A stretch of 64,000 nt of DNA, taken from Saprospiraceae bacterium. Its GTDB lineage: Bacteria > Bacteroidota > Bacteroidia > Chitinophagales > Saprospiraceae. This document shows, piece by piece, positions 8,854 to 16,555 of this stretch. A model generated the notes under the pieces. It worked only from the letters and a program-made list of their open reading frames with translations, did no database searches and was not told where the DNA came from. Numbering within the stretch: position 1 is the stretch's first letter; the number at the start of each line of letters is the position of its first letter. The stretch spans positions 48,595 through 112,594 of the forward strand of contig JAGQWR010000025.1 of NCBI GenBank assembly GCA_020437105.1. Direction: 5' to 3'. A program made the translations under genes and the position numbers.

Positions 8854-9561
8854 TTATTTTTTCTGTTGTAACCTCTCAAAGGTGCCGGAGAATATATTCT
8901 GCAACTCTCCGGAGTTCTTGATATTCTTGATCACCTTGTGTTTTCCACCATGAAAACGTTTCAGATCTACGTTATCCAGGCTTTTTCCAAGGTGTTCGGC
9001 GTGTGCCCGGTCTGTCCGATAATCCGTATCAAAAAAGATTTGGATATGAGGTTTATCAATACCGGGAACCTCTAGCAGGTCATAGTATTTCCAGGGTTTA
9101 ATCGTGGCATTTTTCAGATATTTAAAATGCCCTCTGTGATCCCAGTATTTGAATCGGTTTTTCCAATTGGCAAAGGTTGTCGGCGCAAAGGCGAGGACTT
9201 CATCCGCACCCAGAAGCACGCCATATAAAATGGCGGCGTAAGCGCCCATGGAGTTACCCAGGGTAACGATCTTTTTAGCACCACTTTCCTTGATGAGCTT
9301 ACGAAGCGGATCCAGCGTCTCATCAATCGTATCACCCATCCCAATGATTCCGCCGTGATACCAGGATTTCCGGTTATCACGCACAAAAATCTTTCGGATC
9401 TTATAGTCATTTAAAGCATTCAAAAATTCGAAATAGGGCACCCCGATTCCTAAGCCTACTCCGGAGAATACGATAAGCAACACTTCCGATTCGACATTAA
9501 AATCGGTAAGTACCGTGAAATCTTTATCCTGTAATCGTTCGGGGGTTAGTTCAGCTATCAT
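8854..9561 (-). CDS. Alpha/beta-hydrolase-fold protein, Ser-nucleophile paralogue
   Basis: A 235-residue protein (ATG at 9559-9561; an upstream in-frame start at 9624 would overlap the previous gene by 44 bases). A hydrophobic strand LLIVFSGVG leads to the nucleophile elbow GNSMGAYA, with Ser104 in the G-x-S-x-G position. A late Asp sits in FFDTDYRTDRAH and a C-terminal His in FHGGKHKV, completing a plausible catalytic triad. It is clearly a paralogue of the next gene (shared KIFVRDN, Y-H-G/N, LAFAPTTF). No signal peptide is seen, so it is cytoplasmic. Possible roles are sugar esterase or O-acyl transfer acting on glycan precursors; none is established. Confidence 0.7.
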   Translation of the reverse strand: MIAELTPERLQDKDFTVLTDFNVESEVLLIVFSGVGLGIGVPYFEFLNALNDYKIRKIFVRDNRKSWYHGGIIGMGDTIDETLDPLRKLIKESGAKKIVTLGNSMGAYAAILYGVLLGADEVLAFAPTTFANWKNRFKYWDHRGHFKYLKNATIKPWKYYDLLEVPGIDKPHIQIFFDTDYRTDRAHAEHLGKSLDNVDLKRFHGGKHKVIKNIKNSGELQNIFSGTFERLQQKK

Positions 9562-9580
9562 GTGAATGTTTGAAAAATTA

Positions 9581-10303
9581 TCAGCGAATGTTAAGAGCGC
9601 GTTCCGAAGAACATGCCTTTTCAAGTATTTCGTCCAGCTCTCCTGATTTTTTCAGGTTGCGCACGAGCAGGTGTTCTCCTCCGGGACGTTCATATACGCG
9701 TATATTGGTTTTGCCCGGTATAAAGTGTTGAACCAGGTTGGTATCCGGTACGTAATGCGGATCATAATAAATATCGATTGGGAGATCCTGGGTTTCGGGC
9801 AAGGTAGTCAGGTCGTATAAATGAGGTGCTGCTGTTCCGCAGTTATAAAGCCGCTCAAAGCCATCCGGCCATCTTTTCTCGCCGTAACGCGTTCTGTTTT
9901 CTTCATCAACAAAGGTCAGAGGCGCAAAGGCCAAAACCAGATCAGCCTGTAACATAGCACCATAGTAGATTGCAGCGTAAGCACCTTGGCAATTTCCGAT
10001 CGTCACAACTCTTTTACAGCCACTGCGTTTTACCTCTGCGGCTAAAATTCCAGTTGTTTCTTCAAAATTACCACTCAGGTGTTTTAATCCGTTATGGTAC
10101 ACACAATTGGAAATATCCCGAACAAACATTTTTTTGACATCCAGGTTTCGCAGGACACCTGAAAACTCAAATGGCGGAGAGGTCGCCATATCCGGTCCAC
10201 CACCGGCAAAACAAATGAATAAGGTGTCGTGGTCAGATTGGTAGTCAAAAAGGATACCGCACTCCGGATCACGGAGTAATTCTCTTGAAAATTCTTTAAT
10301 CAT
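9581..10303 (-). CDS. Alpha/beta-hydrolase-fold protein, Cys-nucleophile paralogue
   Basis: A 240-residue paralogue of the downstream gene. The elbow reads GNCQGAYAA, with Cys105 where the neighbour has Ser104. Asp in YYDPHYVPD and His in RPGGEHLLV keep the rest of the triad. A Cys nucleophile occurs in dienelactone hydrolase-type and some acyltransferase-type alpha/beta hydrolases, so this copy is probably active with different chemistry rather than dead. The N-terminal half shares FVRDISNCVYHNG with the sister protein. It begins after a 57-base gap that contains a perfect inverted repeat. Function in glycan modification is inferred only from context. Confidence 0.7.
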   Translation of the reverse strand: MIKEFSRELLRDPECGILFDYQSDHDTLFICFAGGGPDMATSPPFEFSGVLRNLDVKKMFVRDISNCVYHNGLKHLSGNFEETTGILAAEVKRSGCKRVVTIGNCQGAYAAIYYGAMLQADLVLAFAPLTFVDEENRTRYGEKRWPDGFERLYNCGTAAPHLYDLTTLPETQDLPIDIYYDPHYVPDTNLVQHFIPGKTNIRVYERPGGEHLLVRNLKKSGELDEILEKACSSERALNIR

Positions 10304-10335
10304 TTTGGGGTAAAATATGTGAGTATAATGGGGGA

Positions 10336-10356
10336 TTCAGGTTTGGAAAACCTGAA
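10336..10356. repeat. Perfect 9-3-9 inverted repeat
   Basis: TTCAGGTTT, a 3-base loop, then AAACCTGAA. It lies just after the stop of the sulfotransferase at 10361 (minus-strand transcription) and 33 bases before the next start. No T-run follows on the minus strand, so it is not a typical intrinsic terminator. It may form an RNA stem-loop that pauses transcription or tunes expression of the downstream genes. Confidence 0.5.
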
Positions 10357-10360
10357 CACA

Positions 10361-11200
10361 CTATTTCCAGTCTATTGGCCAATCCAGCATTTTTGCCAGC
10401 TTTTCATTATATGGCCGAAAGTGATTTTGAAGTTTTTCGCGTAAAGCGGGATCCAATGGATCATATTCCCGACTATTAAATGCTTTCAGAGAAGGTGGCC
10501 GAAATGATTTCATTCCGAGAAAGGCATATACCCGCTCCAGCGAATCCATTGGTTTGGAGAAAAATTCTTCACTTTCGAGTATCAGGATCTGTTCTTTCGG
10601 AAAGTATTTTAGCCATTTTTCCAATTGTTCCGCATAATTTCCGCGGCTGAGGTAGCCGAAGTTTCGGTAAATTTTGCTGTAATAATTCGGATCGGCCTCC
10701 ATCTTTGCCAGCTCGGTAGCCAGGCGCACTTTTTCTTTACCTAAGGCTTCTTCAAAGGTCTCCGCATCCTCCCAGCCCTGATCCTTTTTCATCTGGTAAT
10801 GCGAATAGGCCCGGTCAATCGGATTTCGCAGCATCAAAATCAGTTTTACATCGGGCAGCACCTGGTGCATGCGTTCCGCTACACGGGGGTGAAACACATA
10901 AAAAGGGGTTGCCTCACCTGTGATTTTTCCTTTGGAAAACATGCTTAGCGGAAAAGCCTGTTGATAAAACCGAAGTCCTTTATTAAAAGAACGATCAAAA
11001 AAATGCAACTGCTTTCGGTAAGGCATTTTCGTATCCGGATGTTGTTCCAGATAACGAAACAAGGATGAGGTTCCTCCTTTCTGAACACCAATGATGATAA
11101 AATCCGGCTTCCGGCGCCAGGAGGCTGTCCAGCGATATACAGTCTGGAACAGGATTTTCTTGTGCAGCGGCGCTGCATTTGGAAATTTTTTACTGGCCAT
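10361..11200 (-). CDS. Sulfotransferase (NDST-like Sulfotransfer_1 type)
   Basis: A 279-residue cytosolic sulfotransferase. DFIIIGVQKGGTSSLFRYL contains the 5'-phosphosulfate loop (QKGGTSS) near residue 38, and LMLRNPIDRAYSHYQM supplies the 3'-phosphate-binding Arg and Ser. KQLHFFDRSF and GEATPFYVFHP follow the pattern of heparan N-deacetylase/sulfotransferase-like domains. It would use PAPS made by the cysDNC genes upstream in the same operon. It starts 2 bases after the flippase stop. The acceptor sugar is not predictable. Confidence 0.88.
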   Translation of the reverse strand: MASKKFPNAAPLHKKILFQTVYRWTASWRRKPDFIIIGVQKGGTSSLFRYLEQHPDTKMPYRKQLHFFDRSFNKGLRFYQQAFPLSMFSKGKITGEATPFYVFHPRVAERMHQVLPDVKLILMLRNPIDRAYSHYQMKKDQGWEDAETFEEALGKEKVRLATELAKMEADPNYYSKIYRNFGYLSRGNYAEQLEKWLKYFPKEQILILESEEFFSKPMDSLERVYAFLGMKSFRPPSLKAFNSREYDPLDPALREKLQNHFRPYNEKLAKMLDWPIDWK

Positions 11201-11202
11201 AT

Positions 11203-12540
11203 CTAGCGGAAAACGCGTTTACGTATTTTGCGAACGATCCCATAGCTGTTTTCAACTTTTTCCCACATCCATCTCAAATCTTTAAAACTAACCCGGAAGA
11301 GATTTACTTCTCCTCGTGGAATCAACTGGTTGAAGAAATAATGCGCCAGGGCTGTAGAAATCAGGTAGGCAAGTGTAGAACCAACCGCAGCACCAATCAC
11401 ATCAAATGGCGGAATTAGTGTGAGGTAACAAATCATACCAACTACAGCTCCGACACCTTCTACTATACTTGGTTTTCCAGGCATACCATTTGCCGCCAGG
11501 TATTTATTAATAATCCGGCGGGAAGCCATATAGGCAAACATACCCGGCAATAGAATTATTGCCGGAATAAAGGCTGCACGGAATGCTTCACCATAGAGCA
11601 AGGGGATCAACCAATAGGATGATATACCTATACCAAGTGACATGAGGCCAACCATGATGATCATCACCCGATGCACTCGCGCCAACATTTTGGCACTCTT
11701 ATTCAGGTCATTGATTTTGGCAATCATGTTAAACATTACCGGTGATACCGCCTGGGGTAAAAAGCCTAGAAACCGAACAAGCGAATAAGCTACAGAGTAA
11801 TAACCCAATAATTCTGAACTGGCAAAAAAGCCCAAGATTAGCTGGTCAAATTTTTCATTTGCACGCGTCGCCATGTTTCCGACCCAGGCTTTGATCCCGT
11901 AACCATAACATTCTTTAATAAATGGCACATTAATTTCCCAGGTCGGTTTGTGCTCCCGAAATACAAGGCCCAGGATTAGAATAGTGGCAATGATTTTTTT
12001 GATCACCATCGCCCAAATGGCTCCCTGCAATTCCAGTCCGCTGAAGATTACTAACCCGATCAATAAAAGCGCAGTGCTGACTTGGTCGGACAGGGTGATT
12101 ATGTTGGTCAATTTAAATTGCGAACAGCCTTTGAACAACTGGTTGGCCATTGTCATAATTCCACTAAGTGGTAAAACAGCCAGAATTGGCAGCATCTGTT
12201 CGGGTGTTATCTCCGAGGCGGTTTTCCCCAACATGCCGTTACTCCACAGAAGATAAATAGCGCCGGTAATGATGATCCCCTTAATAAACCCAACGCCCAA
12301 CAAGGTGATCGCCACCTTCTGTGCTTTGTATTTTTCGGCACTGACAAAATAAATAACACCAACACCAAACCCAAAATAAAGAAGTGGAAGTAGCGCCTCA
12401 CCTAGTATGAGTAAAAAAGAGAAAATCCCTTTATCACTCGGTCCCAGGATGCGGGTGACGATAATGTTTACCACTATGGTAAGTGGAAACAATACGAGCA
12501 TCGTCACAAAGTTGCCCATTGATTTTTTTGTCCCAGACAT
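11203..12540 (-). CDS. Polysaccharide flippase (Wzx-like, MATE/MOP superfamily)
   Basis: A 445-residue integral membrane protein with about twelve hydrophobic segments and a polar N-terminus, matching MOP-superfamily flippases. The N-terminal TRILGPSDKGIFSFLL block is characteristic of Polysacc_synt family members. It would move undecaprenyl-linked repeat units from the cytoplasmic to the periplasmic face before polymerisation by the Wzy-like protein at 5374-6675. The basic C-terminal tail (IVRKIRKRVFR) is expected to be cytoplasmic. It lies 6 bases after the dioxygenase gene and 2 bases before a sulfotransferase gene. Confidence 0.88.
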   Translation of the reverse strand: MSGTKKSMGNFVTMLVLFPLTIVVNIIVTRILGPSDKGIFSFLLILGEALLPLLYFGFGVGVIYFVSAEKYKAQKVAITLLGVGFIKGIIITGAIYLLWSNGMLGKTASEITPEQMLPILAVLPLSGIMTMANQLFKGCSQFKLTNIITLSDQVSTALLLIGLVIFSGLELQGAIWAMVIKKIIATILILGLVFREHKPTWEINVPFIKECYGYGIKAWVGNMATRANEKFDQLILGFFASSELLGYYSVAYSLVRFLGFLPQAVSPVMFNMIAKINDLNKSAKMLARVHRVMIIMVGLMSLGIGISSYWLIPLLYGEAFRAAFIPAIILLPGMFAYMASRRIINKYLAANGMPGKPSIVEGVGAVVGMICYLTLIPPFDVIGAAVGSTLAYLISTALAHYFFNQLIPRGEVNLFRVSFKDLRWMWEKVENSYGIVRKIRKRVFR

Positions 12541-12546
12541 TATATC

Positions 12547-13458
12547 TTATTCTGCTCCGAACAGCTGGCGTTGGTACGTCGGCAGGTTTGGACGTGAGAA
12601 ATCTGAATATGGACTGTTATTAATAAACTTGATCGGCATCAGAAATGATTGAGGCCGTAAAAACTGGTACAGGATTACGATCCGGGATTGCTGGTCATCG
12701 TTTACCCGGCTGCCATAATGGAAGCAACGGGAAGTATCACCAAAGATCATTGTACCCGGACCACCAAGAGCCTTCAGTTGTTGGCTTGGTGGAACAATAG
12801 GGTCAATCACCTCATCTTTGATCTTTTGTCCGTATCGGTAATGAATTTGATTCCGAACCTTTTCCGAATCGGAAGCCTTCATCACAACCAATGGCCCGTT
12901 ATCTTCGGTTACATCCGAAGCATAGACAAACAATTTTAATTGTCTGATTGATTCAAAATCACAATGGTGCAACTGGCTATTGGAAAGCTCCGGGCTCGCC
13001 TTCGAATACCAAACATCAATTTTGGTAATCACAGGCATCATGCCTAAGTAATTGGCCACACTGCTGGCAATTTCTTCGCGTAATACAAACTGGACAAAAG
13101 GAGAGTCATAATCCAGCCATTCCTTCTTTAATAAGCCGGTGAGCAACTGGTCCTTACTATTTCTTCGGAGCGCTTCCAGATCGTTATTAGCAACAATTTC
13201 CTGTGCTTTTTTGATCATGCCATCCAACTCCGGATAAGCCGGTTTTGGAACGATTAAGAACCCGTCTTCGTCTGCAACATTATAGGCAGCTTTTCCTTGG
13301 AGGTCACGGGCCGTTTGAATCCGATTCTGAATACTTCCCCGATTGAATTGTTCTCTAAATTTCGCCAACTTCTCTCGGCGATTTGACTCTGCTTTGATAA
13401 AATGACGCCCGATAAGCTGATCCTTATGTAAGGCCCGATCCAGCATTGACAATTTCAT
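12547..13458 (-). CDS. Phytanoyl-CoA dioxygenase-like Fe(II)/2-oxoglutarate oxygenase
   Basis: A 303-residue protein with the PhyH-type double-stranded beta-helix signature: the metal triad H165-x-D167 (in HHCDF) and distal His247 (CFHYGS), plus Arg259, which would bind the 2-oxoglutarate carboxylate. ASDVTEDNGPLVVM and PGTMIFGDTS are typical strands of this fold. No signal peptide is seen. In a glycan locus it might hydroxylate or otherwise oxidise a sugar or lipid precursor; this is inference. It sits between a sulfotransferase gene (42-base gap) and the flippase. Confidence 0.75.
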   Translation of the reverse strand: MKLSMLDRALHKDQLIGRHFIKAESNRREKLAKFREQFNRGSIQNRIQTARDLQGKAAYNVADEDGFLIVPKPAYPELDGMIKKAQEIVANNDLEALRRNSKDQLLTGLLKKEWLDYDSPFVQFVLREEIASSVANYLGMMPVITKIDVWYSKASPELSNSQLHHCDFESIRQLKLFVYASDVTEDNGPLVVMKASDSEKVRNQIHYRYGQKIKDEVIDPIVPPSQQLKALGGPGTMIFGDTSRCFHYGSRVNDDQQSRIVILYQFLRPQSFLMPIKFINNSPYSDFSRPNLPTYQRQLFGAE

Positions 13459-13500
13459 GTCGTTCTTTTTTTTGATAAGTACTTAAAGCGGTACTCGCTC

Positions 13501-14463
13501 TTAATCAATATGAGGGAGTTCGTAATCAAGCTCCCGCAAAGACAAACCAGTTAATACTTCCAGCCGACGATTACTTTCGGCATACTTTCCTTTCGTTTGC
13601 TGTGCTATGTATCTTTTCATTTTCCGGGCGGCGGATTGCTGCCAGGACTTGGGGAGCAGATCATCCAATCGGCTCCAAATACGCACCAGTTTACGCTCAA
13701 ATGAATAAGGCAGATCCCAAATAGCTCCGGGATTCAGCCCATTGTCTAAAAAAAAGCGGTTGTACTGCCTTTTCCAGGATAGAGTCAGACGACCGTACCC
13801 GCGATTCACTTTTTGCTGAAAAGGCAGGGCTTGCAACACCTGGGAATCTATTTTAATGTCACAAAATTGCAGGAGCTTTTGCACATAATCAAGTGGTTTA
13901 ATGCGCAACCATTCATAGGGGAGCACCAATACATTTTCTTTCCCAAACAAGGCCTGATAATAGGCTACCAGGTGGTCGTATTCAAAATATTCGGGGTCAA
14001 ACATCGGTACCCGGCGGCTGCCTCTTTCGGGCGGATGAAAGTAACCCCGCAGGCTGCGTGGGCCACCTGCTCGCACGTATTGGCGATAGGTACTGAGCAA
14101 CATACTTTGTTGTTCCCGCACTACGATCACGACCCGGGAATCCGGAAATAATTGGTATAGCTTATCTGCAATTTCCTTGGTGTCATATCCGGCAGAATGT
14201 GGATCACCGGAAAAGCGTTCGTTGGAGAACACCGGTAATAAGCCACTATTTTCTGCCAGACTGATCTTTTCATTATAGTATCCCAGAATATCAACTCCAT
14301 CAAAAGTAAGGGGATGTTGGCGCACCAGACTTCTATAGATACGCTCCCGATCTTCCAATTCCAAAAAGGACAGAAACCCCAGGTCTTTTCTTGGAAATAA
14401 GGCTTCCTGTAACCAGGTACTTCCTGTTTTATTATAACCAATATGGATCAGCAGACTACCCAT
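13501..14463 (-). CDS. Sulfotransferase family protein
   Basis: A 320-residue protein beginning MGSLLIHIGYNKTGSTWLQ, which contains the 5'-phosphosulfate loop (NKTGSTW) and no signal peptide. RVVIVVREQQSMLLSTYRQY occupies the 3'-phosphate-binding position with Arg and Ser conserved. The central FSNERFSG and the tail resemble sulfotransferase-like proteins found in bacterial polysaccharide clusters. It is the last of three consecutive sulfotransferase genes, 5 bases after the preceding one. Substrate unknown. Confidence 0.8.
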   Translation of the reverse strand: MGSLLIHIGYNKTGSTWLQEALFPRKDLGFLSFLELEDRERIYRSLVRQHPLTFDGVDILGYYNEKISLAENSGLLPVFSNERFSGDPHSAGYDTKEIADKLYQLFPDSRVVIVVREQQSMLLSTYRQYVRAGGPRSLRGYFHPPERGSRRVPMFDPEYFEYDHLVAYYQALFGKENVLVLPYEWLRIKPLDYVQKLLQFCDIKIDSQVLQALPFQQKVNRGYGRLTLSWKRQYNRFFLDNGLNPGAIWDLPYSFERKLVRIWSRLDDLLPKSWQQSAARKMKRYIAQQTKGKYAESNRRLEVLTGLSLRELDYELPHID

Positions 14464-14468
14464 GAATA

Positions 14469-15503
14469 TTAGCGGTAATCAGATTTAAACAATCGAATAA
14501 AATCACCTGAAAATACCTGACTGAAGGTTCCGAAAATAAAATTTCTCAGCCGCACCTTAAAAGGGATATTCGTCTTCACTAAGCGCCGATCAATCATCTG
14601 TGTCCGCTTTTTTCGTCCCAGCATTTGAAACAACATTTTTTGACGTAGCCAAAATTGTTTTCGATAGGATAAGGATTTTGCTTTTGCCGGATCCCCCAAC
14701 TGTAGTAATTCATAATCCAATGCGTTCAGTAAATCTCCACAGATTTTTTCAATCCGAAGAATATCTGCCGCACTCAGCTTTTTCTTCCAGGAATCAATCC
14801 TATTTGAATCGATGGTCTTTGCGACGTAAGCCCCGTCTCCTTTTGTCGAGGAGGCCTTGCTCAGGTCAAGAATCTCCGATTCAAAAGGGATCGACAGAAA
14901 TTTGCAGACCTTCCTCATAGCTGCGGAAGGGTCTTGCAGGAGTTCCTCATAACGCAACAACAGAAATTGATTCGGTCCTAAGATATATTGATAGGCTAAT
15001 CCAAGACCGTTGATTTCTTTCCAGTATTGAGCGGCCAGATCCAAAGGATAATATTGACGCTGGTGCAGGCTGGCAGCATTTGAATGTCCATCTCGCACCA
15101 TTTGGATAAACCGGGCATTGGGAAACAACTCCAGAATAGCAGGAATATGAAAAATAAGTTCCGGGGTTTTATCTCCCCACATTTTTTTTCCGGCAACAGC
15201 CGCAAACTGATTTACCGATTCTGACAACAGAGTACGTACATCAATACTTTGCGCAATTATTTCTTCCGGGATGAGATTTGCCAGTCGCCCCTTATAACTC
15301 TGTGCACAAATACGTGCCAGTAATTGTTCTTTGGATTTAGTAGGATTTTGGGATAAGACTCGTTTAAAGTAGCCAAATTCCCGAGCCAGCGAAATCCCGA
15401 CAGACTCCCCATCGACATAAACCTCTGAATGGTTTTCCAACATTACGGAGAGCAAGGTTGTACCAGAACGGGGGGTGCCAATTATGAAAAAAGGAGCCGG
15501 CAT
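14469..15503 (-). CDS. Sulfotransferase (Sulfotransfer_3 type)
   Basis: A 344-residue protein starting PAPFFIIGTPRSGTTLLSVM, with the canonical PRSGTT 5'-phosphosulfate loop at residues 11-16. FIQMVRDGHSNAASL provides the 3'-phosphate site, and FLLLRYEELLQDP is the usual following block. The C-terminal 90 residues are basic and hydrophobic (KQFWLRQKMLFQMLGRKKR) and may contact membrane-bound lipid-linked glycan. Its ATG shares one base with the previous gene's stop (TAATG). It differs clearly from its two neighbouring sulfotransferases, so this is not a recent tandem duplication. Confidence 0.87.
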   Translation of the reverse strand: MPAPFFIIGTPRSGTTLLSVMLENHSEVYVDGESVGISLAREFGYFKRVLSQNPTKSKEQLLARICAQSYKGRLANLIPEEIIAQSIDVRTLLSESVNQFAAVAGKKMWGDKTPELIFHIPAILELFPNARFIQMVRDGHSNAASLHQRQYYPLDLAAQYWKEINGLGLAYQYILGPNQFLLLRYEELLQDPSAAMRKVCKFLSIPFESEILDLSKASSTKGDGAYVAKTIDSNRIDSWKKKLSAADILRIEKICGDLLNALDYELLQLGDPAKAKSLSYRKQFWLRQKMLFQMLGRKKRTQMIDRRLVKTNIPFKVRLRNFIFGTFSQVFSGDFIRLFKSDYR

Positions 15504-16555
15504 TACCAGTTGTTATCTTTTTCGTACCCTAAATCTACAAGTAGGGATCCCGTACAGGATTTGAAAATGGCTTTATCCTTTTCGGAAAAATAATTTGCCC
15601 AATCACCTGTTATTCCCTTTCGAAAGAAGCCCTGTTTATCGTCTCCTTTCATCTTGCTGAAATCTGTGGCCTGTAATATTTCCTGTATGGTCTCCTCATC
15701 TGCGCTCACCCCAATAAATTCGAGAAGGGCTGCTATATATTTTTGCGGGTTCGCTTTTAATTCCTCGTATCGGATAACATGAAAATGAGCCGGATATTTT
15801 TCCTTATACCGCATAATATACTGCGTTGTCAAGGCCCAGTCGCTGGAAAATTTTTCCAGTGCCGCCTTCGAAAACTGCATATTGTCATTGGTATAGGTGT
15901 GAAAGTGTTTTTTCCCAAACCACCCGAATCGTCTCCGCAACTTACTGATGGCTATACGAATTGGCAGGATACTATTTAACCAATAAAACCATTTGTGCTT
16001 CTCATCGCCCAAGTAATATGCTCCTCGTTTTTGCATGTGAAAACGCTTAGAAGTAGCCACATCCCGGCCGTCACGTAAAATAGTTATCACTTTTGCATTC
16101 GGAAAAACGTCCAGAAAAAACTCCAGATCGGTGGTAGATTTAAACCCGGATATTTTAGCTTCCGGATCGTCTTCTAAAAAATGCGGTGCGATTGCCCGGT
16201 ATGTTTCCCGAATTAATTCCTGGAGATACTCCTGATCTTCAGGCTTTGGAAAGCGTGCTTTAAGCTCTTCGACCATCTTTAGGAGTGTCGGCCTTAAAGC
16301 CTGAAAATATCGCAGGCGTACCCAGTATTCCTGTTCCGCTTTTTTGTCTTTAAATACACTTTTGAAGGGCGAGCTAAATTGGCTCATTACAGCTTTCGAT
16401 CGCACAGCTACAACACCCGTTTCTTTTAAAAACGGAAACAACTGTAACTGAAAATGGCAGCGCACTTCCGGATGACTATCCAGAATACTTTGCAACCAGG
16501 TTGTACCCGACTTAGAGGGGCCGTAAACTGCAAATATCTGATCCTGCTCTTTCAA
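15503..16555 (-). CDS. Sulfotransferase (Sulfotransfer_1 type)
   Basis: A 350-residue sulfotransferase: IFAVYGPSKSGTTWLQSIL carries the PSKSGTT phosphosulfate loop, and KVITILRDGRDVATSKRFH the 3'-phosphate site. FHVIRYEELKANPQKYIA and the late GDDKQGFFRKGITGDWANYF (the RKG...GDW block) are characteristic of eukaryotic-type cytosolic sulfotransferases. The start appears to be TTG at 16553-16555, overlapping the TGA of the previous gene (TTGA); no ATG lies nearby. It is the first of three consecutive sulfotransferase genes. Confidence 0.88.
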   Translation of the reverse strand: MKEQDQIFAVYGPSKSGTTWLQSILDSHPEVRCHFQLQLFPFLKETGVVAVRSKAVMSQFSSPFKSVFKDKKAEQEYWVRLRYFQALRPTLLKMVEELKARFPKPEDQEYLQELIRETYRAIAPHFLEDDPEAKISGFKSTTDLEFFLDVFPNAKVITILRDGRDVATSKRFHMQKRGAYYLGDEKHKWFYWLNSILPIRIAISKLRRRFGWFGKKHFHTYTNDNMQFSKAALEKFSSDWALTTQYIMRYKEKYPAHFHVIRYEELKANPQKYIAALLEFIGVSADEETIQEILQATDFSKMKGDDKQGFFRKGITGDWANYFSEKDKAIFKSCTGSLLVDLGYEKDNNW

